64,000 nt of DNA from UBA3824 sp017541145 (GTDB taxonomy: Bacteria; Bacteroidota; Bacteroidia; Bacteroidales; UBA3824). The notes under the pieces are model-generated. The model was not told where the DNA came from, made no database searches, and was given only the letters and a program-made list of their open reading frames with translations. Location of the stretch: assembly GCA_947168365.1 (NCBI GenBank), contig CAMVLO010000014.1, forward strand, positions 7,978 to 71,977, in the 5' to 3' direction. Below, piece after piece: positions 8,484 to 18,002 of the stretch (positions are counted from its first letter, which is position 1; each line of letters begins with the position of its first letter). Both the position numbers and the translations under genes were made by a program.

Positions 8484-11400
8484 TTATTTCAAAAGTATTA
8501 CGTGACCTTGCTGTTGGAAAAAAGATTTGTCCCTCAGCGTGGTAGTTGATTTCCAAACATACAATCCCGGAGGACAAGGTCTGCCGTTTCGTGTTCCGTC
8601 CCAACCTTCGTTGATATTGTTACCGCGATAAACAATAACGCCCAAACGATTGAGAATTACGATTTTGAACTCGGCAACATCTCCGTGAATCGGCTTGAAA
8701 ACGTCGTTGAGACCGTCACCGTTCGGACTAAAAGCTGTAGGGAACACAACTATCGGTGTTGAAACCACAACTACTGCATTTTTAACTTCCGAAGTATCAC
8801 TACAAGAATTACTTGTATTTACAATCAACGACAATGTGTAAACTCCGTCGTACTCAAATTTGTGCTCGGCAGTACGTCCGGTTTCTGTTTTACCGTCACC
8901 AAAATTCCAAATACAATGGTCGGACAACGAATTTTGAGATTCCACTTTCAAAACCTGACCGGCATACAATGTATCAAGATTTTGTATAAATCCGGCTGTC
9001 GGTTTCGGGTATACATGAATTACTTTTGTAGTAGTAGCCTGTACACCGCAATCACCATAAATTGTCAACGAAACTGTATAATCTCCGGCGGCTTCGTATT
9101 TATGATCTGTTGACCAAACATTGTAAACCGGCTGAGATCCGTCGCCGTAATCCCACATACAGGAATCAGAATTTGCTGACTCGTTTTTGAATTTTACGGA
9201 TACCGGTTGACATCCCGATGCTGTATCTGTTTTGATAACAGCATACAACGGACGACCTTCTATCACAAAATTTTCTGTTACCTCGTCAGAACAAACGCCG
9301 TCGCTTACTTGCAATATAATATTGTAACTACCGCAAGTTTCGTACTCATGATTATTTACATGAAGTTCATCTGATGTAGTTCCATCGCCAAAATCCCAAT
9401 GAGCAGTTGTAATATTCGGTGTCAGGTTGATAAAATTTGCGATATTGTCAGGCCAAACTATTGAATTTGTTTGCATAACTAAATTCGCTTTTGGCTTAGG
9501 AAATACAGTAACGTATGCCGACGAAGTATCCGAACATCCTGCACCCGTTGTCAACATCAACGACGACTCAATTTTGAATTTTTGAGTAGTTGTTAACGGA
9601 TTCACTAAAGTATATTCTGTCGGTTCGGTACGGTCATAAATTAAATCTCCGTTTGAAATTTTATAATTTGCAATACCTTCATGTTCCTGAGTAATAACGA
9701 TTTTCAACGGAGAACATCCTTCGTCTACACTTACCGAAAATTTAGCAATATTATCCGGTCTGTTAATTGTAAGTTCCTCAGATTCTACAAGACAATCATT
9801 ATCGTCTTTGAGAATCACTTTGTAAACACCGTCGGAAAGTTCCCTAAAAAGTCCGGTGTTTTGCTGCCAAGATTTTCCGCCGTCAAGCGAGAAAAAATAT
9901 GGTCTTGTACCGCCGTGACCTGCCGAAATAATTTTTCCGGTATTACCTGTAAAACATACAACATCGTAAGCCTCAGCTTCTATTGTAAGCTCCTCCGGAT
10001 TGGTAACGGATATCGTAATACAATATTTTTGTGTACAACCGTTTTCATCCATGGCTTTTACTTTGTATGTTCCGCGATCCAAACCTGTAATTTTCGGATC
10101 TGTGTAATCATAATTTTCGCCGTTATCAATCGAATATTTAAAATTACCTGTTCCGCCGTTTGCTGTTACATCAATTTCAGCCAATTCGCTGTCGTGACAA
10201 CGTATTGATTTTACAAGTTTTGCAGAATAAGAAACGGCTTCCGGCTCTGACAATTCCGGATAAGCAAATACTTTACAATTGTTAGCATCTCTTACCGCAA
10301 CTTCAAAACTGTGAGCACCAAGTCCGGTAAACTCTCCCGTTTCGTTGGATTCTGAAGCACTTAAACCTGAAATTGAATAAGTTAACGGTTCAACACCGCC
10401 TTTACAATTTATTTTCAATGAACCTGTTAAATCGCCGTGACATTTTTCGATGTTAACAATATCAATTGACGAAATTTCCAATTTTTCAGGCTGTTCTATC
10501 GTAAAACTGCCTTCCAACGTACATTTATAATAATCTTCTACAAAAAAATCATATTCTCCGGCTTTCAATCCGTCAAGAAAACCGTCATACGTCAACGGAT
10601 CATCATAACCGTTGAAGAAAAACTTATAAGGAAAATCAACTTGAAATTGTCTTCCGCCGGTTACTTCAATTACGACCTCGCCGTTTGACTGACCGTTACA
10701 AGTAACAGGAGTTGTAGTAATCGATGTTATCTCCATCTTGTCGGGTTCGGTAATCGTAATATCCACGTCTCTGGTTGTAATACAGCCGTTTGCATCTTGC
10801 ACTGAAGGTTTGTAAACTCCCGCCGGAAGATTTTTAAACTCTCCAGACTCATTATTGAAATTTACGCCGTCCAACGAATATAACAATTTTCCAGTACCAC
10901 CTTTACCCGAAAAAACTATGCTACCGTTGTCCGAACCTTTACAACCTTGAACTTCATTATAGTAAAGACCGAAAATTTCAAGCGGAGTAGGCTGCGAAAT
11001 CGAAATGGAAACCGGTAAAAATGTACAACCATTTGCATCTTTCGCCACTACGGAATATCCGTCTACTGCACCTTTTAGATTATTAAACGACCAATCGTCA
11101 ACAAAGGTTTCACCTCCGTCGATAGAATATTTGTAAGGTTTTGTACCACCTTTTACAACAATATCAATTCCGCCGTTGGCATCGCCGTAACATGTAGAAA
11201 CCGGAGTTGCCCGTATCTGTGTGACTTCAAATTCATTAGGCTGTTCAATAGTATAACCTTTGCTAAAAGCAAGACATCCATTGTTGTCTTTTATAGAAAA
11301 ATCATAGGCACCGGCATACATATCAATAATTTGCGGATTTGTAAAATATCTGTAATAATTTTCGCCGGATTTGGAATAACCGTAAGAATATGGAGTTACG

Positions 11401-13589
11401 CCGCCTTCTCCTGTCAAAATTGCAGAACCTGTTTTGTTACCGTAACAATCAACATCTGAAATTTCAACATCAGTAAGATGAAGTTCTTCGGGTTGAGTAA
11501 TTTTAAAATCCGTTGTTACGCCGCTACAACCATTTTGGTCTTTAGAATACAATTTATAGTCACCGGCAGCAAGTTTGCCGATAATAGCAGCTGATGTATA
11601 ATCATCTATGGAAACTGAATTTGCAAAATTGTCAACAGAAAAATAATATGGCGATGTACCACCCGACGCAAATGCGAAAACCTGACCTTTTGCATCGCCA
11701 TAACACAAATTTGCATCGCTGATAGGTGTTACTGTTAAAACTTCAAATTTAGTAGGTTGTGAAATAGTAATCTCTGATGTAGTTTTTGTACAACCCTTAG
11801 AGTCAATAATAAACGGATAATAAATTCCGGCACCCAATGTCGGGAAAGATCCCGAAGATTGCAAATTGCTGTCGTCACCGGTCAACGAATACTGAATGTC
11901 ACCTGTACCGCCCGAAGACACAATTTCAATACTTCCGGTTTCATCTCCAAAACATGTTTCTACATCTTTTGATTTTATTGATTTGAATGCCAAAGGCTCA
12001 GGCTCTGAGATAATTACTTCGTCACCAACTACCAAACAACCTTTGCCGTCAGAAACATACGGCACATAATTTCCGGCTTTCAAATCGCTAAAAATCGGAG
12101 AATTTAAAAACGAAACTCCTCTCGTAAGTGAATAATAATATGGTTGTGTACCACCGCTGACTTTCATTTCGAGTGCTCCGGTACGATCGCCGGAACAGCC
12201 TTCTACGTTGGTAACAACTGTCTCCTCGTAAATTAATTTATCCGGCTGAGTTACAACAACATCTTCGCCATAAGTAATTGTACAGTTGTTACGGTCTTTT
12301 ACAACAAGGTTGTAAGTACCGGCAGCAAGACGCGAAAACTGATTGAGACCATTATTGTATGTTACGCCGCCGTCCAACGAATAATCTATCGGTCCGTTGT
12401 CACCGAAAATTACTGATACAACAACACTTCCGGTAAGATCACCGTAACATTTTTGGATATTATTGATTTTAACTTCTTCAATAGAAAGCAAAACATTTTC
12501 ACCAATTTTTACTTCTTGAGGTTCTGTTAAACATCCTTTGTTGTTGCGAACTCTTACAGAATAATTTCCACCTGTAAGATTTTTGAAAATATCGCTGACC
12601 TCATTCGGATACGAACCGTCGATGGAATAATAATACGGTGTGTTGTTGCCGGTGGATTCCGAGGCTTTGATTTTGATTTCACCACTTTTAGCACCGTAAC
12701 AAAGTATATCTTTTTTTTCGATATCCAACTCAATTTCAGCAGGTTGAACAACAGTTACAAGACTATTTCTCGCCACGCACCCCGAAGCCACATCGCGAAT
12801 CATTACGGGATAACCTTTTGCAACCAAATTTTTGAAAGAATACGAAGTTGTATTATGACCCGGATCGGTAAAAGATGCTCCGTTGTTAACAGAATATGTA
12901 TAGTAAGGTCCTGCACCATGCGGAGTTACAAGCACTTCACCGTCTTCGTAACCATAACATGTAACATCAGTAACCTCGGCATCCACCGTAAAATCTTCAA
13001 TCTTAATATCATCAATTGCAACGTTGGAATATATATCAGAAGTTTTATCAACTGAAAATTTCAAAATTACATCTTCTACACCTGCATAATCGTCAAGACA
13101 GACATTAATTTTTACCCAATCTTCACCAAGATTTTCAAAATTACGCCAAAGATCAACATAATAATAGTCACCGTTTGCTTTTGCATAAACATGAAATACA
13201 GCACCATCACCATTGTTGAAACAAGCATTAAGGTAAAAACTCAAAATCGGGTTCTTTAAATCCTTGAAATTGAAATGCTTAATCATTTCAACCGATTTAG
13301 AAGGTCTGTCATTGTAAGTATCAACAAAAGCAAAACGGTTTCCGGAATGTGCAGCCGAAGGTCCGGTAAGAATTTTTAAAGTACCGTTTTCCTGAATTGT
13401 ATGCTGTGCAGAATTACCTGTACCACATTTCCATTGCACACTTCCGCCATCAGGCACAGGACTCCAACCGTTCAAACCGGATTCAAAACCCTCCGTATGC
13501 GGATACGTAGAAACCTGAGCAGTTACATTTTCAACAAATAGTAGAAAAAAGAAAAAAAGAAATATATTATTTTTTACAGTTGATTTCAT
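8484..13589 (-). CDS. Giant SprB-repeat/PKD surface protein with T9SS type-B sorting domain
   Basis: About 1701 residues. The ATG at 13589 gives a clean signal peptide (MKSTVKNNIFLFFFFLLFVE... to TAQ); an ATG four codons upstream (13601) is possible. Layout: N-terminal jelly-roll/MAM-like domain (~residues 25-205); about 13 SprB-type repeats, each opening like VTCYGYEDG and closing like AGxYxxxVxDxxGC...QP (~205-1290); four PKD-like domains with WDFGDG, WDYGDG and WNFGDG cores (~1290-1610); then a gliding-motility-associated C-terminal domain beginning PTAFSPNGDGLNDVF and ending GHVILLK. That ending is the type-B signal for the Por (type IX) secretion system. SprB-like proteins are mobile adhesins in gliding Flavobacteria; here surface adhesion is the inference. 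Probably first gene of a leftward operon. Confidence 0.93.
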   Translation of the reverse strand: MKSTVKNNIFLFFFFLLFVENVTAQVSTYPHTEGFESGLNGWSPVPDGGSVQWKCGTGNSAQHTIQENGTLKILTGPSAAHSGNRFAFVDTYNDRPSKSVEMIKHFNFKDLKNPILSFYLNACFNNGDGAVFHVYAKANGDYYYVDLWRNFENLGEDWVKINVCLDDYAGVEDVILKFSVDKTSDIYSNVAIDDIKIEDFTVDAEVTDVTCYGYEDGEVLVTPHGAGPYYTYSVNNGASFTDPGHNTTSYSFKNLVAKGYPVMIRDVASGCVARNSLVTVVQPAEIELDIEKKDILCYGAKSGEIKIKASESTGNNTPYYYSIDGSYPNEVSDIFKNLTGGNYSVRVRNNKGCLTEPQEVKIGENVLLSIEEVKINNIQKCYGDLTGSVVVSVIFGDNGPIDYSLDGGVTYNNGLNQFSRLAAGTYNLVVKDRNNCTITYGEDVVVTQPDKLIYEETVVTNVEGCSGDRTGALEMKVSGGTQPYYYSLTRGVSFLNSPIFSDLKAGNYVPYVSDGKGCLVVGDEVIISEPEPLAFKSIKSKDVETCFGDETGSIEIVSSGGTGDIQYSLTGDDSNLQSSGSFPTLGAGIYYPFIIDSKGCTKTTSEITISQPTKFEVLTVTPISDANLCYGDAKGQVFAFASGGTSPYYFSVDNFANSVSIDDYTSAAIIGKLAAGDYKLYSKDQNGCSGVTTDFKITQPEELHLTDVEISDVDCYGNKTGSAILTGEGGVTPYSYGYSKSGENYYRYFTNPQIIDMYAGAYDFSIKDNNGCLAFSKGYTIEQPNEFEVTQIRATPVSTCYGDANGGIDIVVKGGTKPYKYSIDGGETFVDDWSFNNLKGAVDGYSVVAKDANGCTFLPVSISISQPTPLEIFGLYYNEVQGCKGSDNGSIVFSGKGGTGKLLYSLDGVNFNNESGEFKNLPAGVYKPSVQDANGCITTRDVDITITEPDKMEITSITTTPVTCNGQSNGEVVIEVTGGRQFQVDFPYKFFFNGYDDPLTYDGFLDGLKAGEYDFFVEDYYKCTLEGSFTIEQPEKLEISSIDIVNIEKCHGDLTGSLKINCKGGVEPLTYSISGLSASESNETGEFTGLGAHSFEVAVRDANNCKVFAYPELSEPEAVSYSAKLVKSIRCHDSELAEIDVTANGGTGNFKYSIDNGENYDYTDPKITGLDRGTYKVKAMDENGCTQKYCITISVTNPEELTIEAEAYDVVCFTGNTGKIISAGHGGTRPYFFSLDGGKSWQQNTGLFRELSDGVYKVILKDDNDCLVESEELTINRPDNIAKFSVSVDEGCSPLKIVITQEHEGIANYKISNGDLIYDRTEPTEYTLVNPLTTTQKFKIESSLMLTTGAGCSDTSSAYVTVFPKPKANLVMQTNSIVWPDNIANFINLTPNITTAHWDFGDGTTSDELHVNNHEYETCGSYNIILQVSDGVCSDEVTENFVIEGRPLYAVIKTDTASGCQPVSVKFKNESANSDSCMWDYGDGSQPVYNVWSTDHKYEAAGDYTVSLTIYGDCGVQATTTKVIHVYPKPTAGFIQNLDTLYAGQVLKVESQNSLSDHCIWNFGDGKTETGRTAEHKFEYDGVYTLSLIVNTSNSCSDTSEVKNAVVVVSTPIVVFPTAFSPNGDGLNDVFKPIHGDVAEFKIVILNRLGVIVYRGNNINEGWDGTRNGRPCPPGLYVWKSTTTLRDKSFFQQQGHVILLK

Positions 13590-13617
13590 GATTATATACA
13601 AAGATGTTGTTACGATG

Positions 13618-13625
13618 CAAATTTA
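13618..13625 (-). promoter_or_regulatory. -7 promoter element for the SprB-repeat gene
   Basis: TAAATTTG on the minus strand (TAnnTTTG), about 28 bases upstream of the preferred ATG at 13589. Confidence 0.45.
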
Positions 13626-13745
13626 TAAAAAAAGACGTGATTTTCAGTAAATTTGTTGCTTAAAACCAAACAAAAAATAAAAAAATCAATTATTAATTTT
13701 TTTTTATTAATTTAGCAATTTTGAAAATGATAACAACATCTTTAT

Positions 13746-14660
13746 ATGTCACTAAGTATTAAAATATTAGGTTGCGGCTCGGCACTACCGACTACGTTGA
13801 GAAACGCAACGGCTCAAATTATAAAACATAACGAAAGACCGTATTTGGTGGATTGTGCAGAATCTACTCAGGTTCAAATGCGCAAATACAGCATCAAATT
13901 TGCGGCTATCAATCATATTTTTATTTCACATCTTCACGGAGATCATTTTTACGGAATTTTCGGATTGTTGTCGTCGTTCAGCCTGATGGGCAGAACGGGC
14001 GAAATTTATTTACATTGTCCGGAAAAACTTCAGCAAATGCTTGAATCTCAATATTCTCCGCTTGACGTAAATGAATTGGGATTCAAATTGATTTTCGTAC
14101 CGCTGATACCGAACGAAGTAAATTTAACTTACGAAAACAAAAATCTCGAAGTGTATTCCGTGCCTTTGAAACACAGAATTCCAACTTGGGGATTTATTTT
14201 CAAGGAAAAAATCAAAGAAAGAAATATCATAAAAGAAGTAATTCCGAAATACAACCTTTCGATTGCAGAAATTGTAAAAATAAAAAACGGTTGCGAATTG
14301 ATGCTCGAAAACGGTACAATAATTCCGAATTCAGAACTTACAACCGATCCGCCACACCCGAAAAGTTACGCGTTTATCACTGACACTGTGAAACTTAACT
14401 CTGTAGCCGAAGCCGTAAAAGGCGTAGATGTTTTGTATCACGAGGCAACTTACGATTCATCGCTGACGGAACGCGCCAAAGAAACTTTTCATACAACTAC
14501 AATTCAAGCGGCTGAAATTGCAAAAACTGCGGGCGTAGGAAAATTAATAATCGGACATTTTTCCAGCCGATATCACAGCACGGAAGAACTTGAAAAACAA
14601 GCGCAAACAGTTTTTCCGAATACTGTTTGCGCCGAAGATGGTATGGAAATAAATATTTAA
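13746..14660 (+). CDS. rnz: Ribonuclease Z (tRNA 3'-processing endonuclease)
   Basis: 304 residues, normal for bacterial RNase Z. Cuts the 3' trailer from tRNA precursors in the cytosol. The metallo-beta-lactamase fold is shown by the zinc motif HISHLHGDHFYG (residues ~58-69), the conserved FAF-type ITDT strand (~residue 215) and the late histidine motif GHFSSRYH (~residue 277). Relevant here because tRNA-Tyr in this window lacks an encoded CCA. It converges on the TPR gene, and the two stop codons overlap (last base of the gene is inside the opposing gene). Confidence 0.95.
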   Translation: MSLSIKILGCGSALPTTLRNATAQIIKHNERPYLVDCAESTQVQMRKYSIKFAAINHIFISHLHGDHFYGIFGLLSSFSLMGRTGEIYLHCPEKLQQMLESQYSPLDVNELGFKLIFVPLIPNEVNLTYENKNLEVYSVPLKHRIPTWGFIFKEKIKERNIIKEVIPKYNLSIAEIVKIKNGCELMLENGTIIPNSELTTDPPHPKSYAFITDTVKLNSVAEAVKGVDVLYHEATYDSSLTERAKETFHTTTIQAAEIAKTAGVGKLIIGHFSSRYHSTEELEKQAQTVFPNTVCAEDGMEINI

Positions 14661-16777
14661 TCGATTTGATTGTTTTTCCTAAACATCAAATAATCCAAAA
14701 TCAAAGCAGTATCGCTGAGTTCGTCAGCCGAATTGTCTTTGTTGTAATCGGTTTTCATTGCATCTTCAAGTTTTTGAATTGTATAATCCTCACAGTCAAG
14801 AGCTTGAAGATAATAATTCATGGCATCAATATTTTTACCGATTTTACGACAGATGTGCCCCGCCAAAACATAATCCTCAGCTTCTTTGTCGGCTTGAGGA
14901 ATTTTGTTGGTATATTTCAACGCCTGCTCAAACTTTTGCAACTCGTAACTGCACCACGCAATCGGACGGAAAACTTTGGTATTTTTTTCATCCAAATATT
15001 CTACCTTGAAATAATATTTCAAAGCTTCATCATAATTTTCGGTTTCAAGCAAACAACGTCCGATAGCAGTTGCAATCGAAAGATTATCAGGATCTTGAGA
15101 TTCTGCTTTACGATAAAATTCCAAAGCTTTGAGCGGCTCACCAAGTTTTCTGTAACATGAACCGATTTTCTTGAGATTCCAAATTTGCTTGTCATCAAAA
15201 AGTTGTGCCTTGTTGAAACAATCCAACGCTTTTTGGATATCACCAAATTTTTGAGCCGAATAACCCATTTTTTGGAAAATCTCAAAATTCGGATCTTCAG
15301 TTGAAATTCTTTCAAAGATGTCAAACGCCTGACGGAAATTCTCATTTTTAAAGAAGTACTCTCCTATTTTGCGTTTTTCTGCAACCGTATCAAGCACTTT
15401 ATCAAATAATAATGTGCCAATAGGCGACAAAGATTTATCAAAGATGTCAACAAAATCTTTACCTATTCTACTGATTTTGAAGAATCTGTACAAATCCTGA
15501 ACATATTGTGTCATGATCTTGTACCCAAATTCCGGTTTGTGCAAAAGTTCGTCTTCACGGCGGATTTTATTCATTTCGCCCAACTCGCCCGTAAATAATT
15601 TTCCCATTGTACCACGCTGAGATTCCGGCATAAGACTGACACTTAGACAGAACGAATATTTATCTGAATTACATATAAAAGGCGCACCTTCCAATCCGTC
15701 TACAAATTTCTGAAAATTGAAATTCGTATCTTTAAAATTATTCAGAAGTCCTTGAATTTCGGGATGTTGCGATGTAAAAGGATAAAACCAATTTTCCAAA
15801 CGATTGAAAAAACTGAAAGATTTCAGCATCGAAAATGTATTGATAAAAACATCGCTGCCTTCAAGCTGAAGTTTAGAAACTTCTGCCATTTTGTCAAGCA
15901 ATTCGGGATCTTTTTCAAAAAAGTCACCCCAATCGGGATTTGTTTCGTCCCAACTTTCGATATTTGACGAATCTGAAATCATTTTATCTTTTAAGCCCGA
16001 CGATATTTTGCTGACAGTCGGTAAGATTTCGTCGTTGATTATTTTTGTAATTTTATCAGTGTTAATTGCCTTGATAAACTGAATTACAACGTTATGATAT
16101 CTTTCTTTAAAATCCTTGGAATCAATCAGTTGTTGAAACAATTGTGGCGTTTCGGAATACAGTTTGAATCTTTTGTTGTAAAAATATGTTACAACAAAAA
16201 TTCCGACCAAAGCACGCTGCCAAATTTGCTCCTGATTGGTAAGATAAAGCAATGTCAACAACCTGAATTTTTTAATGTCAAAAAACAATAACAGACTCAA
16301 TGTCAACGCACTAACAATCAATGAAAGATTTTCAACCGAAATTTGGTCAGAATCTTTGGCACTTGTAATCATTGCCTCAGAATCGTTGCCAAGTTCCTCA
16401 TTATGAATCAGATAATTGAACCAATCAATTGAATTGGAATTGTTCGGTTTTTCGGACGGTTGCAAAAAAACGTTGTTGCTAAGAATTGCAGAACAGTTAT
16501 TTTTTTTCAGCAAATAATTTCTCACACCGTCTGCCAACATCAACAAAGATACTTGCAACTGACAAAAAATTTTATCACGATTTGGATCTTTCAAGCCTTC
16601 CACAGAATATTTAAGCATAAATTTATAAGTCTGCTCCACCATCATAAGAGGCGACGAAGAATCATTTTCGTTGATAACATTCTGATTCTTAATAGCAACG
16701 ATGGCGTCATAAAGTCTGCCGGAATATACTGCTTTTACAATTTGTTTATGTATATTATTGATATCTGTTTTGTTCAT
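14657..16777 (-). CDS. Large cytoplasmic tetratricopeptide-repeat protein
   Basis: 706 residues without a signal peptide. The C-terminal ~230 residues hold at least five TPR units (for example YFKNENFRQAFDIFERI, FGDIQKALDCFNKAQLFDD, LGEPLKALEFYRKAESQDPD, ENYDEALKYYFKVEYLDE, LQKFEQALKYTNKI). The N-terminal ~450 residues are helical with no recognised domain; TPR arrays usually make protein-protein scaffolds. The function is unknown. Its stop codon overlaps that of rnz by four bases in convergent orientation, and it is divergent from the OmpA gene. Confidence 0.8.
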   Translation of the reverse strand: MNKTDINNIHKQIVKAVYSGRLYDAIVAIKNQNVINENDSSSPLMMVEQTYKFMLKYSVEGLKDPNRDKIFCQLQVSLLMLADGVRNYLLKKNNCSAILSNNVFLQPSEKPNNSNSIDWFNYLIHNEELGNDSEAMITSAKDSDQISVENLSLIVSALTLSLLLFFDIKKFRLLTLLYLTNQEQIWQRALVGIFVVTYFYNKRFKLYSETPQLFQQLIDSKDFKERYHNVVIQFIKAINTDKITKIINDEILPTVSKISSGLKDKMISDSSNIESWDETNPDWGDFFEKDPELLDKMAEVSKLQLEGSDVFINTFSMLKSFSFFNRLENWFYPFTSQHPEIQGLLNNFKDTNFNFQKFVDGLEGAPFICNSDKYSFCLSVSLMPESQRGTMGKLFTGELGEMNKIRREDELLHKPEFGYKIMTQYVQDLYRFFKISRIGKDFVDIFDKSLSPIGTLLFDKVLDTVAEKRKIGEYFFKNENFRQAFDIFERISTEDPNFEIFQKMGYSAQKFGDIQKALDCFNKAQLFDDKQIWNLKKIGSCYRKLGEPLKALEFYRKAESQDPDNLSIATAIGRCLLETENYDEALKYYFKVEYLDEKNTKVFRPIAWCSYELQKFEQALKYTNKIPQADKEAEDYVLAGHICRKIGKNIDAMNYYLQALDCEDYTIQKLEDAMKTDYNKDNSADELSDTALILDYLMFRKNNQID

Positions 16778-16935
16778 ATCTTTTAAAAAAAAACAAGTAA
16801 ATTATCTGCAATTATAAGAAATTAAATTCAATTTTAAAGCCGTATTTTTCAAAAGTGACAAAAAGTCAGGAAAAAAACTTCAAAAAAGATTCAAAAAAAT
16901 TTCAATGAATTATTTTTTACATCAACACTTTTATT

Positions 16936-16943
16936 TATTTTTG
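16936..16943 (+). promoter_or_regulatory. -7 promoter element for the OmpA-family gene
   Basis: TATTTTTG followed by CA, 19 bases upstream of the ATG at 16963, implying a very short leader. Confidence 0.6.
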
Positions 16944-16962
16944 CAGAAAATAATTGAAAATT

Positions 16963-17772
16963 ATGTCTACAGAAACTCAAACAAGTAACGAAACCGTTAC
17001 ACAAAACACGAAGGAAAAATCAGGCTCAAAATTTTGGGTATGGCTACTGGCAATCGCATTGATAGCTTCAGCGGGCTTTTATGTATGGGACAAAATACAG
17101 TCAAACAAAAAATACAAGAAGTTAGAGGCTGAGCATCAGCACACAGCGGCAGAATTTCTGAAATATAAAAGCGAAAACGAATCAATGGAATCCAATTATT
17201 CGGATCTCCAAAAACGCTACGATGCACTCAACTCTCAAGTTGGTGGTAATCAGACAGAAATCAATTCTCTCAAACAACAGCTCGCAGCCAAAGATTCAGT
17301 TTTGAGCTCACTCAACAGCTTGGTATCAAATGCGTTGAAAGGTTTTTCTACTGACGAACTAAAGGTACAAGTAAAAGACGGAAAACTTTACGTTTCTCTT
17401 ATGGACAAACTTCTTTTCAAATCAGCAAGTGCCGAAGTAGAATCCAAGGGTCAAAACGCAATCAAAAAATTAGCTAAAGTGTTGGCTAACAATCCGGATT
17501 GCGGAATTTTGGTGGAAGGTCATACCGACAATCAACCGATAAAAAATTCAGTTTACAAAGACAACTGGGATTTATCAACAGCTCGCGCAACTACCGTTGT
17601 GAGATTGCTGTCGGAAGGCGGTTTGGCACAAAAACGTTTGACAGCAGCCGGTCGCGGTGAATTTTCACCTGTAGCATCCAACTCAACAGACGCAGGTCGC
17701 GCTCAAAACAGAAGAACTGAAATTATTTTGACACCAAATTTGCTTGATGAAGTAGCAAAAATTGCAAAATAA
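16963..17772 (+). CDS. OmpA-family peptidoglycan-binding protein with N-terminal membrane anchor
   Basis: 269 residues from the ATG at 16963; an in-frame TTG at 16954 is less likely because it sits so close to the -7 element. Layout: short cytoplasmic N-terminus, one membrane segment (WVWLLAIALIASAGFYVW, ~residues 24-42), a coiled coil (~45-120), and a C-terminal OmpA/MotB domain (~130-265) with the peptidoglycan-binding signature VEGHTDNQPI and AQNRRTEIILTP. The topology (inner-membrane anchor, periplasmic OmpA domain) is MotB-like rather than porin-like; a cell-envelope tether is the best guess. Followed by a strong terminator. Confidence 0.9.
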   Translation: MSTETQTSNETVTQNTKEKSGSKFWVWLLAIALIASAGFYVWDKIQSNKKYKKLEAEHQHTAAEFLKYKSENESMESNYSDLQKRYDALNSQVGGNQTEINSLKQQLAAKDSVLSSLNSLVSNALKGFSTDELKVQVKDGKLYVSLMDKLLFKSASAEVESKGQNAIKKLAKVLANNPDCGILVEGHTDNQPIKNSVYKDNWDLSTARATTVVRLLSEGGLAQKRLTAAGRGEFSPVASNSTDAGRAQNRRTEIILTPNLLDEVAKIAK

Positions 17773-17800
17773 TCAGTTATAAATAATTTACAAAATCAAA

Positions 17801-17840
17801 AAAAGGTTATCGGATAAAATTTTTCCGGTAACCTTTTTTT
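17801..17840 (+). terminator. Intrinsic terminator after the OmpA-family gene
   Basis: 13-bp stem AAAAGGTTATCGG (17801-17813) with CCGGTAACCTTTT (17825-17837), one wobble pair, then more T. Confidence 0.9.
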
Positions 17841-17856
17841 GTTAAAAAAATTTTCA

Positions 17857-17864
17857 TATATTTG
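17857..17864 (+). promoter_or_regulatory. -7 promoter element of the decayed 22-codon gene
   Basis: TATATTTG followed by CAATAT. The surrounding bases TTTTCATATATTTGCAATAT recur exactly at about 24831-24850, upstream of the 59-residue orphan. Confidence 0.55.
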
Positions 17865-17889
17865 CAATATAAACAATATAGTTAGTAAG

Positions 17890-17958
17890 ATGTTAGAAGA
17901 AAACGACATAAGAAGGCTTCAACGATTTGAAAATTATTGCAAGGCATTAGACAAATAA
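17890..17958 (+). pseudogene. 22-codon remnant, resembles start of HI0074/HepT-like nucleotidyltransferase partner
   Basis: A short ORF directly behind a good promoter element encodes MLEENDIRRLQRFENYCKAL plus DK and a stop. The pattern (charged start, then DIR..QRFENY.KAL) resembles from memory the N-terminus of the HI0074/HepT-like nucleotidyltransferase substrate-binding proteins, which run to ~130 residues and belong to MNT/HepT-type toxin-antitoxin pairs. Nothing recognisable follows, so this looks like the stub of a deleted gene. A genuine micropeptide is the alternative. Low confidence. Confidence 0.35.
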
Positions 17959-18002
17959 AAAATCAAGTACAAACAGAATATCATAATTCAAAAAAATTAA
18001 TC

